Shown here: in pieces, positions 1-8,880 of the stretch
How positions within the stretch are numbered: the first letter of the stretch is position 1
Layout of the letters: each line of letters begins with the position of its first letter
NCBI GenBank assembly: GCA_016209205.1
Contig: JACQWQ010000156.1
Coordinates: 1 to 46,587, forward strand
Length of the DNA: 46,587 nt
Reading direction: 5' to 3'
DNA from: Chloroflexota bacterium
GTDB lineage: Bacteria; Chloroflexota; Anaerolineae; UBA4142; SHND01
Translations under genes and position numbers: made by a program
Notes under the pieces: generated by a model
What the model was told of the DNA's origin: nothing
Databases searched by the model: none
The model's input: the letters and a program-made list of their open reading frames with translations, nothing else

Positions 1-2
1 AA

Positions 3-920
3 CTATCTGCCGGTCAAGTTTTGACCAACACGTTACGCTTTCAAATTCCGCCATGGGAGCAAGCCCAAGGACATGCCTTTACGATTCGCGCGCTTGCCAA
101 CACGACGCGACCAACGGCGATGGACTTGGCTACGGCTCCGCTTTCCCTGCACGTCATCGAACCCGGCGCGGCGCAGCAATTGAACATTGATTTCAAGGTA
201 GAGCAAGACAAATATCAACTGCGCGTGACCGATGCGACTGGTAAACCGCTTCCCAATCCGATTTGGGCGCACACCGAAGTCTCGCAGGAAATTGGAGAGG
301 GCGCTGCATATAGCGGGTTAGCTGGCTCGGGCGATTTTACGAATGGCAAAGCGTCGGGCGAATTGTTTGGCGAACCGTTCGACGCGCGGTATCCGCTGCA
401 CGTGCGCGGTTGGATTGCTGCGCCTGACCATGTGACGACGGTATTTGAACGAGACATCGCAGCATTGTATCCGCAAGGCAAGAATGGCCGTCAGGCAAAT
501 GCCGCACCAAAGGCGGTATATCGCAGTATCGTTAAAGCGCAAGACGAAGCGTCGTTTCATATTTATCATCCGACGAATCTTCCCGCCGACACGCAGTTGA
601 AACGTGTGACCATCACGCCGCCCGAATCAATGGGTGCGCAATGGATCGAGGTCACACAATTTTACAAATTGACCGACGGCACGCTCAAACTGCGTCAATT
701 CATTTCCAAGCCGATGACGGACCAAGGAATCTGGGGGATTGCGTATCAGGCGTCCAAGCCAGAACGGGTGCGCGTTCATTCCGCCGACGCGTACGTGATT
801 CAAGATAAAACGCAGTGGATTTTGGATTGGACGCAGGACGATTTCGGTTTCGAGCTCTGGGCGCCGGTCAAAACATTTTCGTTGGCGCAAGTCATTGCGC
901 TGGCGGAAAGCGTAAAATAA
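3..920 (+). CDS. Unknown protein, 5' end outside the window
   Basis: The frame is open back to the first base, so the TTG at 21 is probably not the true start and the N-terminus is missing. About 300 residues are visible. I see no signal peptide, membrane segment or catalytic motif. The sequence is rich in beta-type segments. Its last 100 residues (threonine/proline-rich strand, then WIEVTQFY, then a C-terminal helix ending in AESVK) loosely resemble the DUF4367-type C-terminal domains found in anti-sigma-factor-like and lipoprotein-carrier-like proteins; this is a weak impression only. It ends 138 bases before msrA in the same direction and no strong terminator separates them. Function unknown. 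Confidence 0.6.
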   Translation, partial: LSAGQVLTNTLRFQIPPWEQAQGHAFTIRALANTTRPTAMDLATAPLSLHVIEPGAAQQLNIDFKVEQDKYQLRVTDATGKPLPNPIWAHTEVSQEIGEGAAYSGLAGSGDFTNGKASGELFGEPFDARYPLHVRGWIAAPDHVTTVFERDIAALYPQGKNGRQANAAPKAVYRSIVKAQDEASFHIYHPTNLPADTQLKRVTITPPESMGAQWIEVTQFYKLTDGTLKLRQFISKPMTDQGIWGIAYQASKPERVRVHSADAYVIQDKTQWILDWTQDDFGFELWAPVKTFSLAQVIALAESVK

Positions 921-993
921 AAGGAAATAACGAATCCAAAGAATGAAAAAAGCAGCAGCCACATTCTTTGTCCAGTTTTGACCCTTCTTTTGC

Positions 994-1027
994 CGTAGTT
1001 TTCCAAACTACGACTTTCCAAACTACG
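994..1027. repeat. Hairpin with 8-bp stem plus a partial second copy
   Basis: CGTAGTTT (994-1001), loop TCC, AAACTACG (1005-1012) is a perfect inverted repeat. The right arm is repeated directly as TTTCCAAACTACGG at 1014-1027. It lies in the msrA leader, just upstream of the ribosome binding site, and belongs with the other AGT-centred hairpins of the window (21632, 35151, 35178, 45021). Confidence 0.7.
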
Positions 1028-1057
1028 GACGCGGTGTTTCAGAAAGGATTATACAGA

Positions 1058-1627
1058 ATGAACGACGGGCATGACGCAGCGGGACGCCAAGAAATCGCGA
1101 CCTTGGGGGGCGGCTGTTTTTGGTGCATCGAAGCCATTTACAATGACATACGCGGCGTGAATTCGGCAGTGTCGGGATACGCGGGCGGACACGCCAAAAA
1201 TCCAACCTATCAACAAGTTTGTGAACACACCACGGGCCACGCCGAAGCAGTGCAGATCGCATTCAATCCCGACGTGATTTCCTATCGCGACGTGTTGGAC
1301 ATTTTTTTCAGCATCCACGATCCGACGACGTTGAACCGGCAGGGGAATGATGTGGGCGACCAGTATCGCTCGGTGGTTTTTTATCACGACGCAGAACAAA
1401 AACGAATTGCCCAAGAGACCATCAAAGCATTGACAGAAGCGCGCGCGTTCAAGGACCCGATTGTCACGCAGGTCGAGCCGTTCCAAGAGTTTTATCCCGC
1501 CGAAGCATATCATCAAGAGTATTACAAAAATAATCCGTCCCAACCCTACTGCCGCGTGGTCATTGCCCTCAAAGTCAACAAATTCCGCAAGAGCCACGCG
1601 GAAATGCTAAAGCATGAGGGCAGGTGA
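1058..1627 (+). CDS. msrA: Peptide-methionine (S)-S-oxide reductase MsrA
   Basis: Reduces methionine-S-sulfoxide in proteins back to methionine in the cytoplasm, using thioredoxin. The family signature GCFWC is at residues 19-23, with nucleophilic Cys20, followed by the typical GYAGG and the HDPTTLNRQGNDVGDQYRS segment that forms the substrate pocket. The length of 189 residues is normal for MsrA without a fused MsrB. I chose ATG 1058 because AGAAAGGA lies just upstream and family homology begins there; the frame is open further up to 968 but that part holds the repeat hairpin. The next gene begins directly after the stop, across a short GTGACGGG-type repeat. No msrB is visible nearby. Confidence 0.96.
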   Translation: MNDGHDAAGRQEIATLGGGCFWCIEAIYNDIRGVNSAVSGYAGGHAKNPTYQQVCEHTTGHAEAVQIAFNPDVISYRDVLDIFFSIHDPTTLNRQGNDVGDQYRSVVFYHDAEQKRIAQETIKALTEARAFKDPIVTQVEPFQEFYPAEAYHQEYYKNNPSQPYCRVVIALKVNKFRKSHAEMLKHEGR

Positions 1628-1646
1628 CGGGTGACAGGTGACGGGG
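1617..1646. repeat. Short tandem array, GTGACGGG-like units
   Basis: Three to four imperfect units of about 8-9 bases (gtgacggg, gtgacag, gtgacgggg) bridge the msrA stop and the start of the kinase gene. A similar unit recurs at 35303-35326. It makes the GTG at 1631 doubtful as a start. Confidence 0.55.
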
Positions 1647-1672
1647 CAAGGGAAGCGTCATTTTCAGCCAGT

Positions 1673-3160
1673 GTGCCGCGCGCTCGCGCGCACGCACCGT
1701 TCGTCCTCGTCCTCGATCTCGGCACCTCGTCGCTGCGCGCAATGCTGTTCGATGCGAACGCACGCGCGGTGGAAGGATACGCGGCGCGGCGGACGTATCA
1801 GGCGGACACGAACGACGCGGGCGCGGCGACGCTCGACCCGCACGCCCTGTTCGACGCGTTCGCGAGCGCGTTGGATGAAATCACCGCGCACAACGATTTT
1901 GAAATCGCGGCCGTCGCGGCGTCGTCGCTGGCGTATAATGTTCTGGGACTCGACGCGAACGACGAACCGCTGACACCCGCGTTTTTGTATTCCGATACCC
2001 AAAACGCGCGCGCCGTCGAACAATTGCGCGCGGCGCACGATTGGACGCCCATCTGTGCGCGCACCGGCTGTCCGCTGCACACGAGCTATTTGCCCGCGCG
2101 TTTTGTGTGGCTGCGCGAAACGCAGCCGGAAATTTTTGCGCGCGCGGCGCGTTGGGTTTCACTGTACGAGTATTTCTTGCGCCGCGTGTTCGGGCGCGCG
2201 GCGCTGTCGCATTCGTTCGCCGCGTGGTCGGGAATGTTGAATCACGCGACGCTGGATTGGGACGACGACGTACTGCGCATCGCGGGTGTGGCGCGGGAAC
2301 AATTGTCGCCGCCGCGTTCGGCAGCGGATGGATTGTGCGGGTTGCGCGCCGAGTATGCCACGCGCTGGAAAGCGTTGGCGAACATTCCGTGGCTGCCCGC
2401 GTGGGGCGACGGCGCGATGGCGAACATCGGCAGCGGCTGCACGGACGAAACGCGCGTCGCAGTCACAATCGGCACGAGCGGCGCGATGCGTGTGGTAATG
2501 CCGTTGCCAAAAGCGGCAACGGCATTACCACGCGGTTTATGGATGTATCGCGTGGACGAAACGGATGGACTCGTCGGCGGCTCGCTCAACAATGGCGGGA
2601 ATGTCTTGGATTATTTTTCAAACCTGCTGCAATTACCCGACCCCGCCGCGCTGGAACGCGAACTTGCCGCGCTGGAACCCGACGCGCACGGACTGACACT
2701 GCTGCCTTTTTTTGCAGGCGAACGCAGCCCCGGTTATCGCGGCGACGCCCGCGCAACAATCAGCGGATGGAGTGTGAGCACAACGCCGGTCGAACTGGTG
2801 CGCGCGGCGTTGGAAGCTATTGCGTACCGCTTGGCGGCGATTTATGATTTGCTGCGCACGACGATTGCGCCGCCGCGCGAAATCATTGCCAGCGGCGCGG
2901 CATTGTCGAACCGGTGCGTGTGGCTGCAAATCCTCGCGGATGTGTTGGGCGTTGCCGTCACCGCGTCGGGCGAAGCGGAAGCATCGGCGCGCGGCGCGGC
3001 ATTGATGGCGCTGCGCGCGTTAGGCGTGATTCCAGCGTTTGACGCGCTGCCTGCGGCACTGGGCGTAACGTACATGCCGCGCGCGGGACATTTCGAGATT
3101 TATGCACGCGCGCGCGAACGGCATCAAGTGTTGTATGATTCCTTACTTAGGAGGGAATAG
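1673..3160 (+). CDS. FGGY-family carbohydrate kinase, probably gluconokinase
   Basis: Transfers phosphate from ATP to a sugar or sugar acid. FGGY features: the N-terminal phosphate-1 loop DLGTSS (residues 15-20 from this start), the WGDGAMANIGSG and TIGTSGAMR segments of the ATP-binding half, and the adenosine motif ASGAALSN near the C-terminus. About 495 residues, normal for the family. Gluconate is favoured over xylulose because the neighbours are gnd, zwf and opcA, which would use 6-phosphogluconate; sequence alone does not settle it. Start: GTG 1673 is preferred, because GTG 1631 lies in a repeat and adds residues without homology. The ribosome binding site of tal is inside the last codons. 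Confidence 0.85.
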   Translation: MPRARAHAPFVLVLDLGTSSLRAMLFDANARAVEGYAARRTYQADTNDAGAATLDPHALFDAFASALDEITAHNDFEIAAVAASSLAYNVLGLDANDEPLTPAFLYSDTQNARAVEQLRAAHDWTPICARTGCPLHTSYLPARFVWLRETQPEIFARAARWVSLYEYFLRRVFGRAALSHSFAAWSGMLNHATLDWDDDVLRIAGVAREQLSPPRSAADGLCGLRAEYATRWKALANIPWLPAWGDGAMANIGSGCTDETRVAVTIGTSGAMRVVMPLPKAATALPRGLWMYRVDETDGLVGGSLNNGGNVLDYFSNLLQLPDPAALERELAALEPDAHGLTLLPFFAGERSPGYRGDARATISGWSVSTTPVELVRAALEAIAYRLAAIYDLLRTTIAPPREIIASGAALSNRCVWLQILADVLGVAVTASGEAEASARGAALMALRALGVIPAFDALPAALGVTYMPRAGHFEIYARARERHQVLYDSLLRRE

Positions 3161-3164
3161 ACCC

Positions 3165-4307
3165 ATGAATGGCACCAACCCACTTTTCCAATTGACGGCG
3201 CAGGGGCAGTCCGTATGGCTCGACAGCATTCAACGCCGGCAAATCCAATCGGGTGAACTGAGACGGTCGATCGAAACGATGGCGCTGCGCGGCGAGACAG
3301 CCAATCCGAGTATTTTTGAAAAAGCCATCATCGGCAGCGACGATTACGATGACGAAATTCACCAGCTTGTCGCGCAGGCCAAGGATATTCTCGCCATCTA
3401 TGAGAAACTCGCGACGGATGACGTGCGCGCGGCGTGCGATGTGTTTCGTCCATTGTACGAGGAAACGAACGGCGGCGACGGTTTCGTGAGCATCGAAGTT
3501 TCACCGCGCCTCGCGTACGATACGCAAGGCACGCTCGCCGAAGCGAAACGGTTGTGGACGACGGTGAATCGTCCGAATCTGCTGGTAAAAATTCCCGGAA
3601 CGAAACAGGGAGTCCCTGCGATTGAAGAATCACTCTACGACGGTTTGAACATCAACATCACGTTGTTGTTCGCGGTGCAAGCGTATGAAGAGGTCGCGTG
3701 GGCGTACATTCGCGCGTTGGAGCGGCGCATCGCCGAAGGCAAACCGGTGGACAAGATTGCGTCCGTCGCGAGTTTCTTTGTGAGTCGCATTGACACACTT
3801 GCCGACAAGCAATTGAGTGACGCCGCCAAAACCACCAGCGACCCACAACGGTTTGAAGAGCTTCAAGAATTGCAGGGCAAACTCGCCATTGCCAACGCGC
3901 AAATCGCGTACGAACGTTTCAAACAAATTTTTGCGGGCGAGCATTGGCGCGCGTTGCAAACTCGAGGCGCGCGCGTGCAGCGTCCGTTGTGGGCTTCGAC
4001 TTCGACCAAGAATCCCGCGTATCGCGATGTGCTGTACGTTGAAACGCTCATCGGTCCGCACACGGTCAATACGATGCCGATGGAGACGCTCGAGGCATTT
4101 GCCAATCACGGCGTCGTCGCGCGGACGGTGGATGTGGATGTGCAGGCGGCGTACGACATTGTGCGTCGTTTCGAAGCGGCAGGTTTCTCGCTCGATGCCG
4201 TCACCGCCCAAGTGTTGGAAGAAGGCGTCGCAAAATTCGATGAGGCGTTCAGCCAACTCCTCGCGGGAATCGAAAAGAAACGCGAGCAAATGCTAAATGC
4301 ACAATGA
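3165..4307 (+). CDS. tal: Transaldolase
   Basis: Moves the dihydroxyacetone unit between sedoheptulose-7-phosphate/erythrose-4-phosphate and fructose-6-phosphate/glyceraldehyde-3-phosphate, linking the pentose phosphate pathway to glycolysis. The Schiff-base lysine is in LVKIPGT (Lys142), and the SIEVSP and NITLLF segments of the TIM barrel are present. The 380 residues match the long bacterial type found in actinobacteria, cyanobacteria and Chloroflexota rather than the 220-residue TalC type. ATG 3165 follows AGGAGGGAA with good spacing; longer readings of the frame run into the upstream kinase gene. It starts 4 bases after the kinase stop, so the two are surely co-translated. Confidence 0.95.
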   Translation: MNGTNPLFQLTAQGQSVWLDSIQRRQIQSGELRRSIETMALRGETANPSIFEKAIIGSDDYDDEIHQLVAQAKDILAIYEKLATDDVRAACDVFRPLYEETNGGDGFVSIEVSPRLAYDTQGTLAEAKRLWTTVNRPNLLVKIPGTKQGVPAIEESLYDGLNINITLLFAVQAYEEVAWAYIRALERRIAEGKPVDKIASVASFFVSRIDTLADKQLSDAAKTTSDPQRFEELQELQGKLAIANAQIAYERFKQIFAGEHWRALQTRGARVQRPLWASTSTKNPAYRDVLYVETLIGPHTVNTMPMETLEAFANHGVVARTVDVDVQAAYDIVRRFEAAGFSLDAVTAQVLEEGVAKFDEAFSQLLAGIEKKREQMLNAQ

Positions 4308-4376
4308 AGAATGCACAATGAAGAATGCACAATGTTCAGTGACCCAGTGACCTAGTGACCCAATCACCTAATCACC
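4298..4376. repeat. Intergenic tandem arrays, two unit types
   Basis: Three copies of a 14-bp unit (gcacaatgaagaat) run from the last codons of tal, then five units of 8 bases (gtgaccca/gtgaccta, then aatcacct) up to the gnd ribosome binding site. No coding potential. One of the locus-specific short-unit arrays of this window. Confidence 0.75.
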
Positions 4377-4391
4377 TTTCAAGGAGCAAAC

Positions 4392-5297
4392 GTGGAACTT
4401 GCAATTCTCGGTCTCGGACGGATGGGCGGCAATATGGCGGTGCGCTTGCACAAGGGCGGGCATCGCGTGGTCGTATGGAATCGCAGCAAAGCAAAAGTGG
4501 ACGAGCACGTCGCGTTGGGCATGGAAGGCGCGTACGAATTCGCCGACTTGCCGAAAATGTTACAGCAATCCCCGCGCGTGGTTTGGTTCATGTTACCCGC
4601 GGGCAAAACCACCGACGATGCGATCGAGCAGGTTGCACCGTGGTCATCGCCCGGCGACATCATGATTGACGGCGCGAATTCGCGGTGGACGGACGATAAA
4701 CGCCGCGCGTCCAAATTAAAAGAACTGGGCTTGCAATACATGGATGCGGGCGTGAGCGGCGGCGTGTGGGGCTTGACCGAGGGGTATTCGCTCATGGTCG
4801 GCGGTGAACAAGCCACGTACGATTTTTGCGAACCGATTTTCAAAACGCTCGCGCCGCCCACAGGCAATTACGGTTTGATGGGCCCGCACGGCGCGGGGCA
4901 TTTTGTAAAAATGGTACACAACGGCATCGAGTACGGCATGATGCAAGCGTACGGCGAGGGGTTCGAGATTTTGAAAAAATCGGAATACAGTCCCGATCTT
5001 TTGCAAGTGAGCAAGGTGTGGCAAAACGGCAGCGTCGTACGCTCGTGGCTGCTCGATCTCGCGGTCAACGCGTTTTCAAAACACGGCAATAACCTGGAAA
5101 GCATCCAAGGTTGGGTTGCCGATTCGGGCGAAGGACGGTGGACGGTGGAAGCGGCGATGGCGGAAGACGTGCCCGCGCCCATCATCACGACTGCACTCAT
5201 CATGCGTTTTGTTTCGCGTCAAGACGAATCGTTCAGCGCCCAAGTCCTCGCTGCTTTGCGGAACGAATTTGGGGGGCACGAAGTGAAAGGTACGTGA
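4392..5297 (+). CDS. gnd: 6-Phosphogluconate dehydrogenase, decarboxylating, short type
   Basis: Oxidises and decarboxylates 6-phosphogluconate to ribulose-5-phosphate and CO2. The N-terminal Rossmann motif LGLGRMGGNM (residues 6-15), the substrate-binding VSGGVWGL and the catalytic GAGHFVKMVHNGIEY with Lys and Asn are all present. At 301 residues it is the short GndA/YqeC form, often NAD-dependent; cofactor use here is inferred, not seen. GTG 4392 follows CAAGGAGC. The stop overlaps the zwf start by one base (TGATG), so the two are translationally coupled. Gluconokinase upstream and Zwf downstream both feed its substrate. Confidence 0.94.
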   Translation: MELAILGLGRMGGNMAVRLHKGGHRVVVWNRSKAKVDEHVALGMEGAYEFADLPKMLQQSPRVVWFMLPAGKTTDDAIEQVAPWSSPGDIMIDGANSRWTDDKRRASKLKELGLQYMDAGVSGGVWGLTEGYSLMVGGEQATYDFCEPIFKTLAPPTGNYGLMGPHGAGHFVKMVHNGIEYGMMQAYGEGFEILKKSEYSPDLLQVSKVWQNGSVVRSWLLDLAVNAFSKHGNNLESIQGWVADSGEGRWTVEAAMAEDVPAPIITTALIMRFVSRQDESFSAQVLAALRNEFGGHEVKGT

Positions 5298-6883
5298 TGC
5301 TCGAGAGTCGAACGTTCGTGAATCCCCTGCGCGAAGGCATGCGCGTGGCGCGTGCGCCCGAACCCGCGTCCATCATTATTTTTGGCGCGACCGGCGATTT
5401 GGCGCGACGGAAATTGGTGCCTGCGCTCTACAATCTGTCGCGCGAAAATTACATGCCGTCCGTGTTCAACATTATCGGTTTCGCGCGCCGCCCACGCACC
5501 GATGTGGAAATACGCGACGAGTACAAAAAAGCGGTGAATGAATTTTCGCGCGAAAAAATCCAAGACGCGACGTGGGATTCCTTTTCCCGAAATATCTTTT
5601 ACGTTCAATCGAATCTCGACGACCTTGCGGGTTACAAACGTCTCAAGGGTGAATTGGAACGTTTTGATCGCGAACGCGGCACCGCGGGCAATCGGTTGTT
5701 CTATCTTGCAGTGCCGCCTGAATTAATGCCAGAGATTGTCGAGATGCTCGGCAAAGCGGAACTTGATACCAGCGAAGGATATACGCGCATCATTTTGGAA
5801 AAACCGTTCGGGCGCGATCTCGCGTCGGCGGTGGAATTGAATCAGCGCCTGCACCGCGTCTTTGACGAGGCGCAAATCTATCGCATTGACCATTACCTCG
5901 GCAAAGAGGCGGTGCAAAATATCTTTGTGTTTCGTTTCGCCAACGGCATTCTCGAACCGATTTGGAACCGCACCTACATCAGCAATGTGCAAATCACGGT
6001 CGCGGAAACTGTCGGCGTCGAAGAGCGCGGCGAGTATTACGACAATTCGGGCGCGCTGCGCGACATTATTCAAAATCACGCCTTGCAATTGCTCGCGGTG
6101 ACGACGATGGAACCGCCGCCGGTCTTTGGTCCCGATGAAGTGCGCAATGAAAAAGCGCAGGTGCTGCGTGCGATTCGTCCGCTGGGCTACAACGAAATTG
6201 CCAACGCGACGGTGCGCGGACAGTACGGCGCGGGCGCGATCGGCGGCTTGAGCGTGTCGGGCTATCGCACCGAGCCGGAGGTCAATCCCGAATCGGCGAC
6301 GCCGACGTTTGTCGCATTAAGAGTGCTGATTGACAATTGGCGTTGGGCGGGGGTGCCGTTTTATTTGCGCACCGGCAAGCGTCTGCCGAAACGGACGACC
6401 GAAATCGCCATCGAATTCAAACTGCCGCCGTTGTCATTGTTTGGGCGCGCGTCGTCCCCCGAGTATGCTGCATTTCCGGGCGACGATGTGCGCGGTCGCA
6501 ATGGCGCGAATGCGCTCGAACCCAATTCGCTCGTCTTTAACATTCAGCCCGACGAAGGCATTTCGCTGAAATTTGAAAGCAAAATTCCCGGGCAAGACAA
6601 TCGCATTCGTCCGGTCAACATGGATTTCCGTTACAACAGCACCTTCGGTCAAGCCGCGCCCGAAGCGTACGAGCGACTCTTGTTAGATGCGCTGCTCGGC
6701 GACCCGATGCTTTTCACGCGTTATGATGAGGTCGAAGCGCAGTGGGGCTTTATTACGCCCATTCTGGAAACATGGCAGCAAATCCCCCCCCCCGCGTTTC
6801 CAAACTATGAAGCGGGCACGTGGGGGCCCGCCGTGGCGGACGAGTTTATCAAACGCGACGGGCACACGTGGCGGCGGCTGTAG
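5297..6883 (+). CDS. zwf: Glucose-6-phosphate 1-dehydrogenase
   Basis: Oxidises glucose-6-phosphate to 6-phosphogluconolactone, the entry step of the oxidative pentose phosphate pathway. The nucleotide-binding motif GATGDLA is at residues 30-36 and the active-site signature RIDHYLGKE at about 196-204, with the catalytic His nearby in the expected region. 528 residues, slightly longer than E. coli Zwf because of a short N-terminal extension. The ATG overlaps the gnd stop; the frame is open further upstream but only within gnd. OpcA, the assembly factor for this enzyme in cyanobacteria and actinobacteria, is encoded directly downstream. Confidence 0.96.
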   Translation: MLESRTFVNPLREGMRVARAPEPASIIIFGATGDLARRKLVPALYNLSRENYMPSVFNIIGFARRPRTDVEIRDEYKKAVNEFSREKIQDATWDSFSRNIFYVQSNLDDLAGYKRLKGELERFDRERGTAGNRLFYLAVPPELMPEIVEMLGKAELDTSEGYTRIILEKPFGRDLASAVELNQRLHRVFDEAQIYRIDHYLGKEAVQNIFVFRFANGILEPIWNRTYISNVQITVAETVGVEERGEYYDNSGALRDIIQNHALQLLAVTTMEPPPVFGPDEVRNEKAQVLRAIRPLGYNEIANATVRGQYGAGAIGGLSVSGYRTEPEVNPESATPTFVALRVLIDNWRWAGVPFYLRTGKRLPKRTTEIAIEFKLPPLSLFGRASSPEYAAFPGDDVRGRNGANALEPNSLVFNIQPDEGISLKFESKIPGQDNRIRPVNMDFRYNSTFGQAAPEAYERLLLDALLGDPMLFTRYDEVEAQWGFITPILETWQQIPPPAFPNYEAGTWGPAVADEFIKRDGHTWRRL

Positions 6884-6890
6884 GAATTTT

Positions 6891-6938
6891 AGATTTCAGA
6901 TTCTTGATTGCAGATTTTCAATCAAGAATCTGAAATCT
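6891..6938. repeat. Perfect 20-bp inverted repeat between zwf and opcA
   Basis: Left arm 6891-6910, loop of 8, right arm 6919-6938, fully complementary and AT-rich, made of repeated gatttcaga/ttcttgatt-like units. Related words (gatctgaaatccgaaat) continue to the opcA start. No T-run follows, so a processing or attenuating hairpin is as likely as a terminator. Confidence 0.8.
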
Positions 6939-6979
6939 GAAACTTGTCTTGAACGAACGTGAAGGATCTGAAATCCGAA

Positions 6980-8143
6980 ATGATAACGGCTTTGACTCCC
7001 GGCATCACCCACACCCCCACCCGCGTGGTGGACCTCCGACGCGTCGAACAGGAATTGTCCGCGCTGCGGCAAACGGGCATGGTGAATGGAATGCCGGTCC
7101 TGCGCGCGTGCACGCTGACGTTGGTGGTACTGTGTGAACCGGGCCAAGACCCCACCGACCTCGCATCCCTGATCGCCGAAATCGTCGCTTCGAATCCGGC
7201 GCGCGTGATTTTGATTGCGGCGCATGAGCCCAACGCCGACCCGTGGATCGAAGCGCGCATTTCTTTGTATCGCGACGCGAATTCCGGCGCCGCGCGCAAT
7301 GTCGGCGAGGAAATTGATTTTTACCCGCGCGGCGCACAATACGCTTCGTTGCCGAGCGCGGTGTTGGGTTTGCGCGTGAGCGGTCTGCCGCTGGTGTTGT
7401 ATTGGCGCGGGCAGCCCGATTTGGAAGACCATTTGTTTCGCGCGTTGGTGGGCGAGTGCGATCAGATTGTGTTTGATTCCGCGCACTTTACCGCGCGCGC
7501 CGAACGCGTCAATCACACGATTACACGTTTGCGTCTGGAATACCCGCGCGTTTCGTTCGGCGACGTGAATTGGCAGCGCATTCGTCCGTGGCGCGAATTC
7601 GTCGCGCAATTCTTTGACGACCCCGGCTGTTTGATCTATCTGGATACGCTGGTCAGGGTCGAGATTGAATATTCGGTGGGAATAGGCGGGAATTCGAGCG
7701 CGGCGGTGCTGCTGATGGCTTGGCTCGCGAGTTCGCTCGGCTGGCGCGCGGCGCCCGGTTCGTACGAGCGCGCGGGCGCGGACCGCATGGCGCGTTTTGA
7801 GAGCCGCACGTACGAGAGCGAACAAGCGCGCGAGATTCAAGTGCTAATTCACGTGCGCGAGCAGCCCGATTGTATCCCAGGGGAATTGACCGGCATTCGT
7901 CTCGAATGCGCGGGCGAACCACCGAGCGCGATTTTCCAGGTCAAACGCGCCGTGGGCGGCTTTGTGGATTTTCAAGAATTGTCCATCAATCGCCATGTCG
8001 AACGCTGCAGCGCGTTGCTTATGCCCGCCGAGAGCAGCGTCGTCACCGGCGAACTCGATGCGTCGCGCCATGATCGCAATTATCATCGCGCGCTGGAATT
8101 GCTCGATACACTCGTCAGCGGTTCCACCGTGCTCGCGCTCTGA
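6980..8143 (+). CDS. opcA: Glucose-6-phosphate dehydrogenase assembly protein OpcA
   Basis: OpcA supports assembly or redox activation of Zwf. The ORF shows the family pattern: an N-terminal domain with DPTDLASLIAEI and PARVILI followed by GEEIDFYPRG, then the conserved YWRGQPDLEDHLFRAL and a C-terminal domain around DVNWQRIRPWREFVAQFFDDP. 387 residues from ATG 6980. An in-frame GTG at 6959 is possible but lies in repeat-derived sequence, whereas AAGGA stands about 13 bases before 6980. The gene follows zwf in the same direction, as in cyanobacteria and actinobacteria. No 6-phosphogluconolactonase gene follows, although pgl often accompanies this pair. Confidence 0.92.
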   Translation: MITALTPGITHTPTRVVDLRRVEQELSALRQTGMVNGMPVLRACTLTLVVLCEPGQDPTDLASLIAEIVASNPARVILIAAHEPNADPWIEARISLYRDANSGAARNVGEEIDFYPRGAQYASLPSAVLGLRVSGLPLVLYWRGQPDLEDHLFRALVGECDQIVFDSAHFTARAERVNHTITRLRLEYPRVSFGDVNWQRIRPWREFVAQFFDDPGCLIYLDTLVRVEIEYSVGIGGNSSAAVLLMAWLASSLGWRAAPGSYERAGADRMARFESRTYESEQAREIQVLIHVREQPDCIPGELTGIRLECAGEPPSAIFQVKRAVGGFVDFQELSINRHVERCSALLMPAESSVVTGELDASRHDRNYHRALELLDTLVSGSTVLAL

Positions 8144-8170
8144 ATTACACACACTCCGAGGAAATGATCC

Positions 8171-8878
8171 ATGCCGATAACAGATCGCGTCGCCGTCATC
8201 ATTGGCGCGGGAGGACAACTCGGACCGGCGGTTGCCAAAGCATTCGCGCACGCCGGAGCAAAATTGGTTCTGGTCGGAACGCACGCCGACGTGCTGGCAA
8301 ATGTGTTCAAAGATTTGGGCTTTCGCGAATCGCGCGCGACTATGCACGTCGCGGACGCGCGCGACCCCGCGGCGATGCAAGGATTGACGCAAGTGGTCCA
8401 GACGCGTTTTGGACACGCCGACATTTTGCTGCACCTGGCGGGCGGATTTCGCGCAGGCACTGTCTTGGATACGCCCGACGCGGTGTGGGACGAATTGTTC
8501 GACGTGAATTTGCGCACGGCGCTTTATGCGACGCGCGCGTTCTTGCCGCTGCTGGCGGAAAATGGCTGGGGTCGTGTGCTCACCATTTCGTCGGGCGTTA
8601 CGCAAGCCCCCCCCCCTAACCTCACGGCGTATGTGGCGGCCAAAGCCGCGCTCGAAGCCATGACCATCGCAGTCGCCCAAGAAGTCAAGGACAAGCACAT
8701 TACGGCGAACGTGGTGCTGATTCGCGCGCTCGACACTCTAGCGGAACGCGCCAAACAACCTGACAAGAAAACGGGCTGGGTGAAACCGGAAGAGGTGGCG
8801 GCGACGCTTTTGTTCTTGTGCTCGGACGAAGCAGGCGCGATTACGGGGGCGCGGATTCCGGTGTTTGGAGGAAATTGA
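8171..8878 (+). CDS. Short-chain dehydrogenase/reductase
   Basis: NAD(P)-dependent oxidoreductase of the classical SDR type, substrate unknown. The cofactor loop is GAGGQLGPAVA near residue 13 (TGxxxGxG-like), the catalytic serine is in ISSGV, and the catalytic pair is Y-x3-K in YVAAKAAL. The C-terminus has the usual VAATLLFLCSDEAGAITGARIPVFGG. 235 residues, normal. ATG 8171 follows GAGGAAATGATCC. As the sixth gene of the sugar-phosphate operon it may act on a sugar acid or lactone, but nothing in the sequence proves that. The next small gene is coupled to it. Confidence 0.88.
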   Translation: MPITDRVAVIIGAGGQLGPAVAKAFAHAGAKLVLVGTHADVLANVFKDLGFRESRATMHVADARDPAAMQGLTQVVQTRFGHADILLHLAGGFRAGTVLDTPDAVWDELFDVNLRTALYATRAFLPLLAENGWGRVLTISSGVTQAPPPNLTAYVAAKAALEAMTIAVAQEVKDKHITANVVLIRALDTLAERAKQPDKKTGWVKPEEVAATLLFLCSDEAGAITGARIPVFGGN

Positions 8879-8880
8879 TC

